Positions 8,201 through 14,534 of a DNA stretch of 15,446 nt are shown here, piece by piece. Within the stretch, counting starts at the first letter, position 1; the number at the start of each line of letters is the position of its first letter. The notes under the pieces are model-generated. The model made no database searches and was not told the origin of the DNA. It worked only from the letters and a program-made list of their open reading frames with translations. This DNA comes from an uncultured Rhodanobacter sp. (GTDB lineage Bacteria > Pseudomonadota > Gammaproteobacteria > Xanthomonadales > Rhodanobacteraceae): contig CAIKJM010000393.1 in NCBI GenBank assembly GCA_903827735.1, forward strand, positions 1-15,446, read 5' to 3'. The translations under genes were made by a program, and so were the position numbers.

Positions 8201-11008
8201 GCGCGGATCGAACTGGTTCGTCAGCTGGTGCAGGCGCACGCGTATTGGCGTTTGAAAGGCCTGGCGGTGGATCTGGTGATCTGGAACGAGGATCGCGCCG
8301 GCTACCGGCAGGAGCTGCAGGACCAGATCATGGGCCTGATCGCTTCAGGCAGCGAAGCGAGCCTGCTCGATCGTCCCGGCGGCATCTTCGTGCGCCCGGC
8401 GCAGCAGCTCTCCAGCGAGGACCGCATTCTGGTCCAGGCCAGCGCGCGCATTATCCTCGCCGACACCCGCGGCACGCTGGCCGAACAGGTCAGCCGGCGC
8501 TGGGTGGAAACGCATATGCCGCGCTTCGAGCCGAGCAAGCCGCGGCACAGCGCGCCGGCCATCGTGCCGGCGCTGCTGGCGCCGCCGGTAGAGAATCCAC
8601 GCGGCCTGCAGCTGAGCAATCCGTACGGCGGCTTCAGCGCCGACGGCCGCGAGTACGTCATCGTGCTGGGCCCGAATGACGCCACGCCGGCACCGTGGGC
8701 GAACGTGCTGGCCAACCCGCATTTCGGCACGGTGATTTCCGAGAGCGGCGGCGCCTATACCTGGGCGGAGAACGCGCACGAGTTTCGCCTGTCGCCCTGG
8801 CACAACGACCCGGTGGGCGACACCAGCGGCGAGGCGATCTATCTGCGCGACGAGGAAACCGGCCAGGTCTGGTCGCCGACGCCGCTGCCCGCGCGCGGTA
8901 CCGGCGAATACGTGACCCGTCACGGCTTCGGCTACAGCGTGTTCGAACACACCGAGGACGGCATTTATTCCGAGCTGTGGGTGTATGTGGCGCTGGATGC
9001 GTCGGTGAAATTCTCGCTATTGAAGCTGCGCAACGATTCCGGCCGCGCGCGCCGGATCAGCGCCACCGGCTACGTCGAGTGGATGCTGGGCGACTTGCGC
9101 GAAAAGACCGCCATGCACGTGGTCACCGAATCGGATCCGGCCAGTGGTGCGCTGTTCGCCCGCAACGCCTACAACACCGAGTTCCCCGGCCGCGTGGCGT
9201 TCTTCGACGTCGACGATCCGAGCCGCTCGATCGGCGGCGATCGCAGCGAGTTCCTCGGCCGCAACGGCAGCACGCGCGCGCCGGCCGCGCTGAGCCGCAC
9301 GCATCTGTCCGGTCGCCTCGGCGCCGGCCTCGATCCCTGCGGTGCACTGCAGATGACGATCGAGCTGGGCGAGAGCGAAAAACGCGACGTGGTGTTCCGA
9401 CTGGGGCTGGGCCGCGACACCGCCGATGCGAGTGCGCTGGTACAGCGCTTCCGCGGCGCTGCGGCCGCGGGCGAAGCCCTGAACAAGGTGCGCGGCCACT
9501 GGCAGCGCACGCTGGGTGCGGTGCAGGTGAAAACGCCCGATCCGGCCGTCGACGTGCTGGCCAACGGCTGGCTGCTGTATCAGACCATCGCCTGCCGCTT
9601 CTGGGCGCGCAGCGGCTATTACCAGTCCGGCGGCGCGTTCGGTTTCCGCGACCAGCTGCAGGATTCGATGGCGATGATTCACGCCGCGCCGGACAGCGCG
9701 CGGCGGCAGATCCTGCTGTGCGCCGCGCACCAATTCCCCGACGGCGACGTGCAGCACTGGTGGCATCCACCGCTCGATCGCGGCGTACGCACGGCCTGCT
9801 CCGACGATTATCTGTGGCTGCCGCTGGCCACCGCGCGCTACGTGCTGGCCACGGACGATCGGCAGGTGCTCGACGAAACCGTCGGCTATATCGAGGGCCG
9901 GCCGCTGCATCCGGGTGAAGAGTCGTATTACGACCTGCCGCAGCACTCGAGCCTGCGCGAAACGCTCTACCGCCACTGCGTGCGGGCGATCGAACATAGT
10001 CTGGTGCGCGGCGTGCACGGCCTGCCGCTGATCGGCTGCGGCGACTGGAACGACGGCATGAACCGGGTCGGCGAAGCCGGCCGCGGCGAAAGCATCTGGC
10101 TGGGCTGGTTCTCGTGCGAAGTGATGAACCGCTTCGCCGACGTCGCGCGCCTGCAGGGCGACGAGGCGTTTGCGCTGCGCTGCGAAAGCGAAGTGGCCAA
10201 GCTGAAGATCGCGCTGGAGCAGAACGGCTGGGACGGCGCCTGGTATCGCCGCGCCTACTACGACGACGGCACCCCGCTGGGTTCGGCGCCGAACGACGAG
10301 TGCCGCATCGACTCGATCGCGCAAAGCTGGTCGGTGATCTCCGGCGTCGCCGATCCGGTGCGTCAGCAGCAGGCGATGAATTCGCTCGATCAGCATCTGG
10401 TCAAGCGCGAAGCCCGGCTGGTGCAGCTGCTCGATCCGCCGTTCGACAAATCGCCGCTCGACCCGGGTTACATCAAGGGCTACGTGCCGGGCGTGCGCGA
10501 GAACGGCGGTCAGTACACGCATGCGGCGATCTGGGCGACGATGGCGTTCGCCGAGCTGGGCGACAGCGCTCGCGCGTGGGAACTGCTGCGCATGATCAAC
10601 CCGCTCAGCCACACGCGTGACGCAGCCGAGATCGACGTCTACAAAGTCGAGCCTTACGTAGTCAGCGCGGACGTCTACGCGGTGCAGCCGCACGTCGGCC
10701 GCGGCGGCTGGAGCTGGTACACCGGTTCGGCCGGCTGGATGTATCGGCTGGTGGTCGAATCCCTGCTCGGCCTGCACATGGACGCCGGCCATCTGACCTT
10801 TGCGCCAGTGCTGCCCGCCGACTGGGAAGGTTTTTCGATGCGCTATCGCTATCGCCAGACCTGGTATCAGATCGAGGTGACGCAAGTTGCTGCGGATGCG
10901 CCGCGCACGCTGCGGCTGGATGGCGAAGTGATGGGCGATGGCCGCGTGCTGCTGACTAACGACGGCCAGGAGCACCGCGTTCAATTGCAGCATCCGCTCT
11001 CGCCGTGA
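2297..11008 (+). CDS. ndvB: Cyclic beta-1,2-glucan synthase (GT84 + cyclisation domain + GH94), NdvB/ChvB/Cgs family
   Basis: A 2903-residue inner-membrane polymerase, close to the usual length (about 2800-2900). The family builds beta-1,2-glucan from UDP-glucose on a protein-linked primer, controls length and releases a cyclic periplasmic glucan used in osmoadaptation and host interaction. Domains: N-terminal cytoplasmic region with AGEWLLDNFYLIEEQ and VTPLKLGELWAIP; membrane segments at about 443-500; GT-A transferase (520-845) with DTDTQLP (D659, D661), SHDLVEG (D773) and RxxRW (804-808); membrane segments at about 851-895 and 973-1023; region with AHRTSPTNIGL (1073-1083) and GHFYNWYDT (1121-1129); glycoamylase-like cyclisation domain (1325-1555; CAZy GH189 as I recall) ending with MVHHQGMS (1538-1545); two GH94 beta-sandwich modules (about 1590-1830, 2100-2310); GH94 barrel (about 2390-2850) with FGFRDQLQD (2448-2456) and GDWNDG (2582-2587), the general-acid motif. 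All key motifs are present. The first 18 codons look non-coding; TTG at 2351 is an alternative start. No exporter gene is adjacent. Confidence 0.95.
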   Translation: MEAQRRLCHPEPPEGKLELDIVRTLDLLKLRRLRAFRRQRAAARTKPEQEPALRSELFSADQMERHGQVLAGQHRLSPDETSNLLLARLDDNEAVLAHTCERLTAATRHRRRITPAGEWLLDNFYLIEEQIRIARRHLPKGYSKELPRLESGPSAELPRVYDIALEIISHGDGRVDTTSLSRFVNAYQTVTPLKLGELWAIPIMLRLALIENLRRVAARVIADWQYRGKAARWADNLTATAESDPKSVVLVVADMARSKPPMTGPFVAEMARRLQGQSPALALPLSWIEQRLSESGQTIEHLVQLEAQQQAADQVSIGNSIGSLRALSAIDWRDFVEQTSIVDQFLREDPAGVYTSMDFTTRDDYRHVIESISRKHKLNEPDVAEAALALSREGVGADGRAVAQHVGFYLIDKGRRTLEQRLGVTPTVGETLRRVLDRAPLPIYLGLLALLTFALARALVVSASHNDLPTWGLIAIAIPSVILASQLAMSLLNWIATLTIAPRQLPRMDYSAGIPESARTMVVVPSLFGSAQDIEELVESLEVRFLGNRDPQLHFALLTDFPDAASETLPGDEALLRLARRRVEALNDKYATAEMDRFFLFHRPRVWNAAEQAWMGRERKRGKLADLNALLRGGARDRYLLIVGDIDTLPPVQYIITLDTDTQLPRESAHEFVGAIDHPLNRAVYDPALRRVVSGYGVLQPRVGISLPSTARSRYAQLYASDAGIDPYTQMVSDVYQDVFHEGSFIGKGIYAIDAFELSLEGRFPDNAILSHDLVEGCHARSGLLSDVQLYEEYPARYSADVKRRHRWIRGDWQLLPWLLPWAPTAHDGWRKNALTALSRWKILDNLRRSLVPVSLLALLLTGWLLLSPAFSWMLAVLAMVLIPPVLSAMLDLVQKQPEVQMDQHLRAAMHSTGQHLARMALGLAWLPHEVLYSVDAILRTLWRMTVSRRLLLQWQTSSDVEKRSSNAPAALWRLMWIGPALAVVLAAVLAWHRPSALIVAAPLLLLWLCSPSIAWWISKPNLPPAFSPTAAQMQFLRILARKTWAFFDAHVGPADHWLPPDNVQIQPAPAIAHRTSPTNIGLALLANLAAYDFGFLSAGRLLDRTVQTLATMRLLPRHRGHFYNWYDTLTLQPLAPLYISAVDSGNLAGHLLTLRPGLLALADEPVFQPRALQGLLDTLAVLQRSLPGASASSLSPLQQPLETALASPPATTGAAVALLQSMLDQAHALARSQPVEPGSDAEFWLDALLQQCSDLLDETSHFHLNPPPDDDANFKGIPTLRQLSRIEPLIWPDEADAETLRERARERIATLEQVALETGELALMDYRFLYDSARDLLAIGYNVDERRLDAGFYDLLASEARLASFVAIAQGQLPQDNWFSLGRLLTTSGGQPVLLSWTGSMFEYLMPMLVMPSYEGTLLDQTCRAAVARQIEYGTQLNIPWGVSESGYNTLDAHFTYQYRAFGVPGLGLKRGLGDDVVIAPYATVMAMMVAPTASTRNMQRLVDAGAEGRLGFYEAIDYTPARLPLGQSSALVQSYMVHHQGMSLLALDYALLDKPMQRRFESDPQFQATSLLLQERVPKTAAEYLHASGFPEMDGQSRAAEARLRVFTEPDRARPAVQLLSNGRYHVMVSSAGGGYSRCRDMALTRWREDITSDNWGMFCYLRDVASGAYWSTAHQPTLKKTELFEAIFSDARAEFRVREREFDAHTEIVVSPEDDIELRRTRITNRSRTRRTIELTSFAEVVLAPPIADAMHPAFSKLFVQTELMPELQAIVCTRRPRAHDEAVPWMCHLLAVHNGHIDEISYETDRARFIGRGRSAAAPLAMGTLGDPHPKLSNSEGSVLDPIVSIRCRITLEPEQSVTVDFVTGMGDTREACVQLIGKYRDRHLADRVFDLAWTHSQVLLRQLNASLADAQLYEHMATSIIYPSSNMRAEPSMIAANRRGQSGLWGQSISGDLPIVLLQIADPARIELVRQLVQAHAYWRLKGLAVDLVIWNEDRAGYRQELQDQIMGLIASGSEASLLDRPGGIFVRPAQQLSSEDRILVQASARIILADTRGTLAEQVSRRWVETHMPRFEPSKPRHSAPAIVPALLAPPVENPRGLQLSNPYGGFSADGREYVIVLGPNDATPAPWANVLANPHFGTVISESGGAYTWAENAHEFRLSPWHNDPVGDTSGEAIYLRDEETGQVWSPTPLPARGTGEYVTRHGFGYSVFEHTEDGIYSELWVYVALDASVKFSLLKLRNDSGRARRISATGYVEWMLGDLREKTAMHVVTESDPASGALFARNAYNTEFPGRVAFFDVDDPSRSIGGDRSEFLGRNGSTRAPAALSRTHLSGRLGAGLDPCGALQMTIELGESEKRDVVFRLGLGRDTADASALVQRFRGAAAAGEALNKVRGHWQRTLGAVQVKTPDPAVDVLANGWLLYQTIACRFWARSGYYQSGGAFGFRDQLQDSMAMIHAAPDSARRQILLCAAHQFPDGDVQHWWHPPLDRGVRTACSDDYLWLPLATARYVLATDDRQVLDETVGYIEGRPLHPGEESYYDLPQHSSLRETLYRHCVRAIEHSLVRGVHGLPLIGCGDWNDGMNRVGEAGRGESIWLGWFSCEVMNRFADVARLQGDEAFALRCESEVAKLKIALEQNGWDGAWYRRAYYDDGTPLGSAPNDECRIDSIAQSWSVISGVADPVRQQQAMNSLDQHLVKREARLVQLLDPPFDKSPLDPGYIKGYVPGVRENGGQYTHAAIWATMAFAELGDSARAWELLRMINPLSHTRDAAEIDVYKVEPYVVSADVYAVQPHVGRGGWSWYTGSAGWMYRLVVESLLGLHMDAGHLTFAPVLPADWEGFSMRYRYRQTWYQIEVTQVAADAPRTLRLDGEVMGDGRVLLTNDGQEHRVQLQHPLSP
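2337..2353 (+). promoter_or_regulatory. Alternative ribosome-binding site and TTG start for the glucan synthase
   Basis: AAGGA at 2337-2341, part of the longer purine run GGAAGGAAAG, lies 9 bases before an in-frame TTG at 2351-2353. A start there would give 2885 residues beginning LDIVRTLDLLKLRRLRAF. The 18 codons it removes (rich in Pro, Glu and Arg) are not expected in the family, whose recognisable N-terminus starts further in. The upstream ATG at 2297 has only a poorly spaced GAGGG that is hidden in a hairpin. Confidence 0.4.
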
Positions 11009-11027
11009 ACTCGCGTTGAAACCGCTG

Positions 11028-11075
11028 CGGCGGTGACGACGGGCCGCCGCGATGCGGCACCGGTCGTCGCCGCCG
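11028..11075. repeat. Inverted repeat downstream of the glucan synthase
   Basis: CGGCGGTGACGAC (11028-11040) pairs with GTCGTCGCCGCCG (11063-11075) over 13 positions, one of them a G-U wobble. Inside sits a second small hairpin, GCCGC-GAT-GCGGC (11046-11058). It starts 20 bases after the stop of the glucan synthase. There is no T-run behind it, so it is not a standard intrinsic terminator; it could be a 3'-end stabiliser, a REP-like element or part of a Rho-dependent end. Confidence 0.55.
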
Positions 11076-11107
11076 GATGAGCGGTCTTAGCGAAGACTTC
11101 ACTCATC
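11076..11107. repeat. Second, two-tier hairpin between the glucan synthase and zwf
   Basis: GATGAG (11076-11081) pairs with CTCATC (11102-11107), and inside it GTCTT (11084-11088) pairs with AAGAC (11093-11097) around an AGCG loop. It directly abuts the larger inverted repeat. Without a T-tract it is not a classical terminator. It may end the upstream transcript or form a leader structure for zwf. Confidence 0.45.
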
Positions 11108-11203
11108 GGCGCGCAAGCTACACTTCTGATCCGAGACGCCGCCGGCATTGAAGCCCCCGGGCACGGCAGAATGTTTTCCCCGGTGCCGCCGCGATGGCCG
11201 CCG

Positions 11204-11209
11204 TACAAT
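11204..11209 (+). promoter_or_regulatory. Possible -10 element of the zwf promoter
   Basis: TACAAT differs from TATAAT at one base and lies 27 bases before the zwf ATG, so a transcript could begin around 11215. No good -35 hexamer is seen at 16-18 bases upstream, so the call is weak. It argues against translation starting at the in-frame ATG at 11171, which would lie upstream of the transcription start. Confidence 0.3.
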
Positions 11210-11220
11210 CCAAGCCACAT

Positions 11221-11239
11221 GGAGAGAGTTACCGCTATG
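11221..11239 (+). promoter_or_regulatory. Ribosome-binding site deciding the zwf start
   Basis: GGAGAGAG (11221-11228) lies 8 bases before the ATG at 11237-11239. Earlier in-frame ATGs at 11171 and 11219 lack a comparable site, and the residues they would add bear no resemblance to the family. Confidence 0.65.
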
Positions 11240-12643
11240 CCGACACCTCGTTCGGATGCCCTGGTCTTTTTCGGCGCCACTGGCGACCTGGCTTACAAGA
11301 AAATCTTCCCCGCACTGCAAGCGATGATTCTCAATGACGGGCTGGACCTGCCCATCATCGGCGTCGCCCACTCCGATTGGACCATCAAGGATCTGCGTGC
11401 TCGCGCTCGCGATAGCCTGACCAAAGCAGCCAAGGACAAGGGTGCCAAATTCGACAAGGAGGGTTTCGAAAAACTCTCGGCGCTGCTGCACTACGTCGAC
11501 GGCGACTACAACGATCCGGCCACCTTCGACGCGATCAAGAAGGCGTTAGGCAAGGCCAAGCGGCCGCTCCACTATCTGGCGATTCCACCAAGCCTGTTTG
11601 CCGTCGTGGCGCAGGGCCTTCAGAAGGTGGGCTGCGCCGAAAACGCCCGGGTGGTGGTGGAGAAACCGTTCGGCCGTGACCTGGCCTCGGCCAAGGCGCT
11701 CAACGCCACGCTGCACGAGGTGTTTCCCGAGCAGTCGATCTTTCGCATTGACCATTATCTGGGCAAGGAGCCCGTGCAGAACCTGCTCTATTTCCGCTTC
11801 GCCAACACCTTGTTCGAACCGGTGTGGAACCGTAATTACGTCGAAAGCGTGCAGATCACCATGGCCGAGGATTTCGGCGTGCAGGGCCGCGGCGCCTTCT
11901 ACGACGACATCGGTGCGATCCGCGACGTGGTGCAGAACCACCTGCTGCAGGTGATCGCGATGCTGGCCATGGACGCCCCAGTCGGCAGCGACGCCGACTC
12001 GCTGCGTGCCGAAAAGCTGCGCATTTTCCGCGCGATGAAACCGGTCGATCCGAAAGACGTGGTGCGCGGCCAGTACAAGGGCTATCGCGACGTCGAAGGC
12101 GTCAAGCCCGACTCGAATGTGGAAACCTTCGTGGCGCTTCGTCTGCATATCGACAACTGGCGCTGGAACGGCGTGCCGTTCTATATCCGCGCCGGCAAAA
12201 ACCTGCCGATCACCGCCACCGAGGTGATCGTCGACATGAAGACGCCGCCGCTGTCGCTGTTCGATGAGATTGGCCAGAAAGAGTCCAATTACTTTCGCTT
12301 CCGCTTTAATCCCGAGGTGATCATCGCCGAAGGCGCGCGGGTCAAGAAACCCGGCGAAAAGATGCGCGGCGAGCCGGTCGAACTGGTTGCTCGACATCAC
12401 CCGCAGCGGGAAAAATTACCGTACGAGCGCCTGCTCGGCGACGCGATCCGCGGCGACAATTCGCAGTTCACCAGCGATGAAAGCGTGGAAGCGGCCTGGG
12501 CTGTCGTCGACAAGGTGCTGACGCACGAGAAAGCGGTCGTGCTGTACAAGCCCGGCAGCTGGGGTCCGACCGAAGCTGCGAAAATATTTGAAGGCGAGGA
12601 GGGCTGGCACGATCCGACGCCCGAGGAATCTTTTCCGTGCTGA
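11237..12643 (+). CDS. zwf: Glucose-6-phosphate dehydrogenase
   Basis: A 468-residue cytoplasmic enzyme oxidising glucose-6-phosphate to 6-phosphoglucono-lactone, the entry to the oxidative pentose phosphate and Entner-Doudoroff routes. Visible: the dinucleotide-binding loop FGATGDLAYKK (12-22), VVVEKPFGRD, the substrate/active-site motif RIDHYLGKE (170-178, with D172, H173 and K177) and QNHLLQ with H235, the likely catalytic base. YVESVQITMAEDFGVQGRGAFYDD and NWRWNGVPFYIRAGK belong to the C-terminal alpha+beta domain. It is shorter than the E. coli type (about 490) and resembles the roughly 460-residue variant found in actinobacteria and others. The Arg that contacts the NADP 2'-phosphate in characterised enzymes (the GxAR region) appears to be His45 here (GVAHSDW), so cofactor preference may be relaxed. 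Start chosen by the ribosome-binding site at 11221. The stop overlaps the next gene by 7 bases, suggesting coupled translation. Confidence 0.95.
   Translation: MPTPRSDALVFFGATGDLAYKKIFPALQAMILNDGLDLPIIGVAHSDWTIKDLRARARDSLTKAAKDKGAKFDKEGFEKLSALLHYVDGDYNDPATFDAIKKALGKAKRPLHYLAIPPSLFAVVAQGLQKVGCAENARVVVEKPFGRDLASAKALNATLHEVFPEQSIFRIDHYLGKEPVQNLLYFRFANTLFEPVWNRNYVESVQITMAEDFGVQGRGAFYDDIGAIRDVVQNHLLQVIAMLAMDAPVGSDADSLRAEKLRIFRAMKPVDPKDVVRGQYKGYRDVEGVKPDSNVETFVALRLHIDNWRWNGVPFYIRAGKNLPITATEVIVDMKTPPLSLFDEIGQKESNYFRFRFNPEVIIAEGARVKKPGEKMRGEPVELVARHHPQREKLPYERLLGDAIRGDNSQFTSDESVEAAWAVVDKVLTHEKAVVLYKPGSWGPTEAAKIFEGEEGWHDPTPEESFPC
12623..12639 (+). promoter_or_regulatory. Ribosome-binding site for the HAD gene inside zwf
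   Basis: GAGGA (12623-12627) lies 9 bases before the GTG at 12637-12639, within the zwf coding sequence. Together with the 7-base gene overlap it points to translational coupling. Confidence 0.55.
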
Positions 12644-13356
12644 GTGAAGTTGCCAGCAGCATCGACCCGGCGGAGGTCTTCATCCTCGTCGATGTCGACA
12701 ACACTCTGTTCGACAACGACCGCTTTGCGGTGGAGTTGTCCGCCCACCTGGAAAGATCGTTCAACGTGACCGAGCGTGAGCGCTACTGGTCGCTGCACAA
12801 AAAGCGTTGGGCCGAGACCGGCATATCGGATTATCTCGGCACCATGCAGGAATTTCGCGTCGGCCTGCAGAACGATCCGGCGCTGCTGCAGATGTCACCG
12901 TTCCTGCTCGACTTTCCGTTTGCCGATCTGCTCTATCCGCACGCGCTGGAAGTCGTGGCGCACCTGCGTACGCTGGCGCCCGCCTCGGCACTGTCCGACG
13001 GCGACATGGTGTTCCAGCCGCGTAAGATCGCGCACTCTGGCGTGTTCGACGCCTTCGGCGGCAACGTGCTGATCTACGAGCACAAGCAGCACGAGCTCGA
13101 CCTGATGCAGCGGCGCTATCCGGCCAAACACTACGTGATGATCGACGACAAGCCAAACATCCTCGCCGACATGAAGAACGTGCTCGGCGAGCGGCTGACC
13201 ACCGTGTTCGTTCGCCAGGGCCAGTACGCCGCCAACGCCTCGCCCGAGCTGCGCAACGCGCCGGACATCAAGATCGACCGAATTGGCGATTTGCTCGGCT
13301 GCGCGCTGGCGGACTTCGCGCTCACGTCATCCGCGCGCCACGCCGGCGTGCATTAA
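12637..13356 (+). CDS. HAD-superfamily hydrolase (phosphatase-like), role unknown
   Basis: A 239-residue protein with all four HAD motifs: DVDNT (nucleophile D19, acid D21), Ser120 in ALSDGD (motif II), Lys130 in PRKI (motif III) and IDDKPN (D170, D171; motif IV, magnesium). The roughly 80-100 residues between motifs I and II are helical in character and form a C1-type cap, so the substrate is likely a small phosphorylated metabolite. It starts at GTG 12637, inside the last codons of zwf (7-base overlap), with GAGGA 9 bases upstream; an ATG is not available near the family N-terminus. No signal peptide. Its lodging between zwf and tal suggests a sugar-phosphate phosphatase or a clean-up enzyme for side products of the pathway, but that is inference; a mutase or regulatory role is possible. 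A 12-base palindrome CACGCCGGCGTG (13339-13350) lies over its last codons. Confidence 0.88.
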   Translation: MLSEVASSIDPAEVFILVDVDNTLFDNDRFAVELSAHLERSFNVTERERYWSLHKKRWAETGISDYLGTMQEFRVGLQNDPALLQMSPFLLDFPFADLLYPHALEVVAHLRTLAPASALSDGDMVFQPRKIAHSGVFDAFGGNVLIYEHKQHELDLMQRRYPAKHYVMIDDKPNILADMKNVLGERLTTVFVRQGQYAANASPELRNAPDIKIDRIGDLLGCALADFALTSSARHAGVH

Positions 13357-13420
13357 TTCTAAGTGTCCCCATCTTCGAACGTACGACACATTCGTCATAC
13401 CGCCACTCAACACCGTATTC

Positions 13421-13425
13421 AGGAG
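13421..13425 (+). promoter_or_regulatory. Ribosome-binding site of tal
   Basis: AGGAG lies 5 bases before the tal ATG at 13431, a strong site. The 74-base gap from the HAD gene (13357-13430) holds no convincing terminator or promoter that I can see, so tal is probably transcribed with zwf, though an internal promoter is possible. Confidence 0.65.
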
Positions 13426-13430
13426 TCACC

Positions 13431-14534
13431 ATGAAAGCGACCCAGCAACTGCATGATCTCGGCCAGAGCCTCTGGCTCGACAACATCACCCGCACCCTGC
13501 TCGACGACGGCACGCTGGCGCGCTATATCGCGGAGGATTCGGTCACCGGCCTCACCTCCAACCCCAGCATCTTCGATGCGGCCATCGGCGGCGGCGACGC
13601 CTACGATGCCGGCATTCGCGAAAAGGCCAAGGCCGGCCTGTCCGGCGAAAAGCTGTTTAACGAGCTGGCGCTGGAAGATCTGCGCCGCGCCGCCGACCTA
13701 TTTGCACCGATCTTCAAGTCGACCCACAAGGTGGACGGCTGGGTCTCGATGGAAGTCTCGCCGCTGCTGTCCGCCGATACCGAAGGCACCATCGCCGCGG
13801 CCAAGGAAATCCACTCGCAAGCGCAGCGCGAAAACCTGTTCGTAAAGATCCCCGGCACGCCAGAAGGCATTCCGGCGATCGAGGAAGCGATTTTCCTGGG
13901 CATTCCGATCAACGTGACGCTGCTGTTTTCGCGCGAGCATTACCTGGCCTCGGCCGAGGCGTACATGCGCGGTCTTGAGCGTCGTCATGAGGCCGGCCAG
14001 CATCTGGACGTCTGTTCGGTGGCGTCGGTGTTCGTCAGCCGCTGGGATGTCGCCAGCAACAAGCAGCTGCCCGAGGAGCTGCACAACAAGCTCGGCATCG
14101 CCGTGTGCCAGCAGACCTACTGCGCCTATCGCGAGCTGTTGGAATCGCCGCGCTGGAAAAAGCTCGCCGCCGCCGGCGCCAAGCCGCAGCGCCTGCTGCT
14201 GGCCAGCACCGGCACCAAGGATCCGGCCGCCTCCGACACGCTGTACATCAGCGCGCTGGCCGCGCCGGACACCATCGATACGATGCCGGAAAAGACTCTG
14301 CTCGCCTTCGCCGAACACGGCCAGCTGCACGGCGTGATGCCGACCGATGGGAAGGAAGCGGAAGAGACGCTGGCGAAGATCACCAAGGCCGGCGTCGATA
14401 TTGATGCGCTGGCCGCCCAGCTGCAGACCGAAGGCGCGGCCTCGTTCGTCAAATCGTGGGACGAACTGCTCAAGCGCATCGTCGAGAAGACCGGCAAGCT
14501 CGAGGACGACTCGAAAGGATCGACGCAGAAATGA
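13431..14534 (+). CDS. tal: Transaldolase (long, actinobacterial-type subfamily)
   Basis: A 367-residue cytoplasmic enzyme that moves a dihydroxyacetone unit between sedoheptulose-7-phosphate and glyceraldehyde-3-phosphate in the non-oxidative pentose phosphate pathway. It opens with LHDLGQSLWLDNITR (catalytic-site Asp17) and GLTSNPSIFD (40-49), characteristic of the long transaldolases of about 370 residues seen in mycobacteria and cyanobacteria rather than the TalB type of about 317. E108 lies in WVSMEVSP, the Schiff-base Lys139 in LFVKIPGT, and PINVTLLFS, SVFVSRWD and RLLLASTGTKDP follow as expected. Start set by AGGAG 5 bases upstream. The stop TGA shares bases with the pgi ATG (ATGA at 14531-14534), so the two proteins are probably made by coupled translation. 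In some acetic acid bacteria, from memory, this same pair is fused into one protein; here it is split. Confidence 0.95.
   Translation: MKATQQLHDLGQSLWLDNITRTLLDDGTLARYIAEDSVTGLTSNPSIFDAAIGGGDAYDAGIREKAKAGLSGEKLFNELALEDLRRAADLFAPIFKSTHKVDGWVSMEVSPLLSADTEGTIAAAKEIHSQAQRENLFVKIPGTPEGIPAIEEAIFLGIPINVTLLFSREHYLASAEAYMRGLERRHEAGQHLDVCSVASVFVSRWDVASNKQLPEELHNKLGIAVCQQTYCAYRELLESPRWKKLAAAGAKPQRLLLASTGTKDPAASDTLYISALAAPDTIDTMPEKTLLAFAEHGQLHGVMPTDGKEAEETLAKITKAGVDIDALAAQLQTEGAASFVKSWDELLKRIVEKTGKLEDDSKGSTQK

Noticed and set aside
9017..10993. A 658-codon minus-strand open frame opposite the GH94 domain
   Set aside because: Same antisense artefact: the plus strand encodes conserved GH94 motifs and the minus frame has low-complexity His/Arg/Gln-rich composition.
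11171..11236. An upstream extension of zwf from the ATG at 11171
   Set aside because: The added 22 residues (Pro-rich) do not match the family. A -10-like TACAAT and a good ribosome-binding site both lie inside this stretch.
13339..13365. Palindrome CACGCCGGCGTG followed by an AT-rich stretch at the end of the HAD gene, considered as an intrinsic terminator
   Set aside because: The palindrome leaves almost no loop and is followed by ATTAATTCT rather than a T-run. tal follows closely with its own strong ribosome-binding site, so read-through seems likelier.
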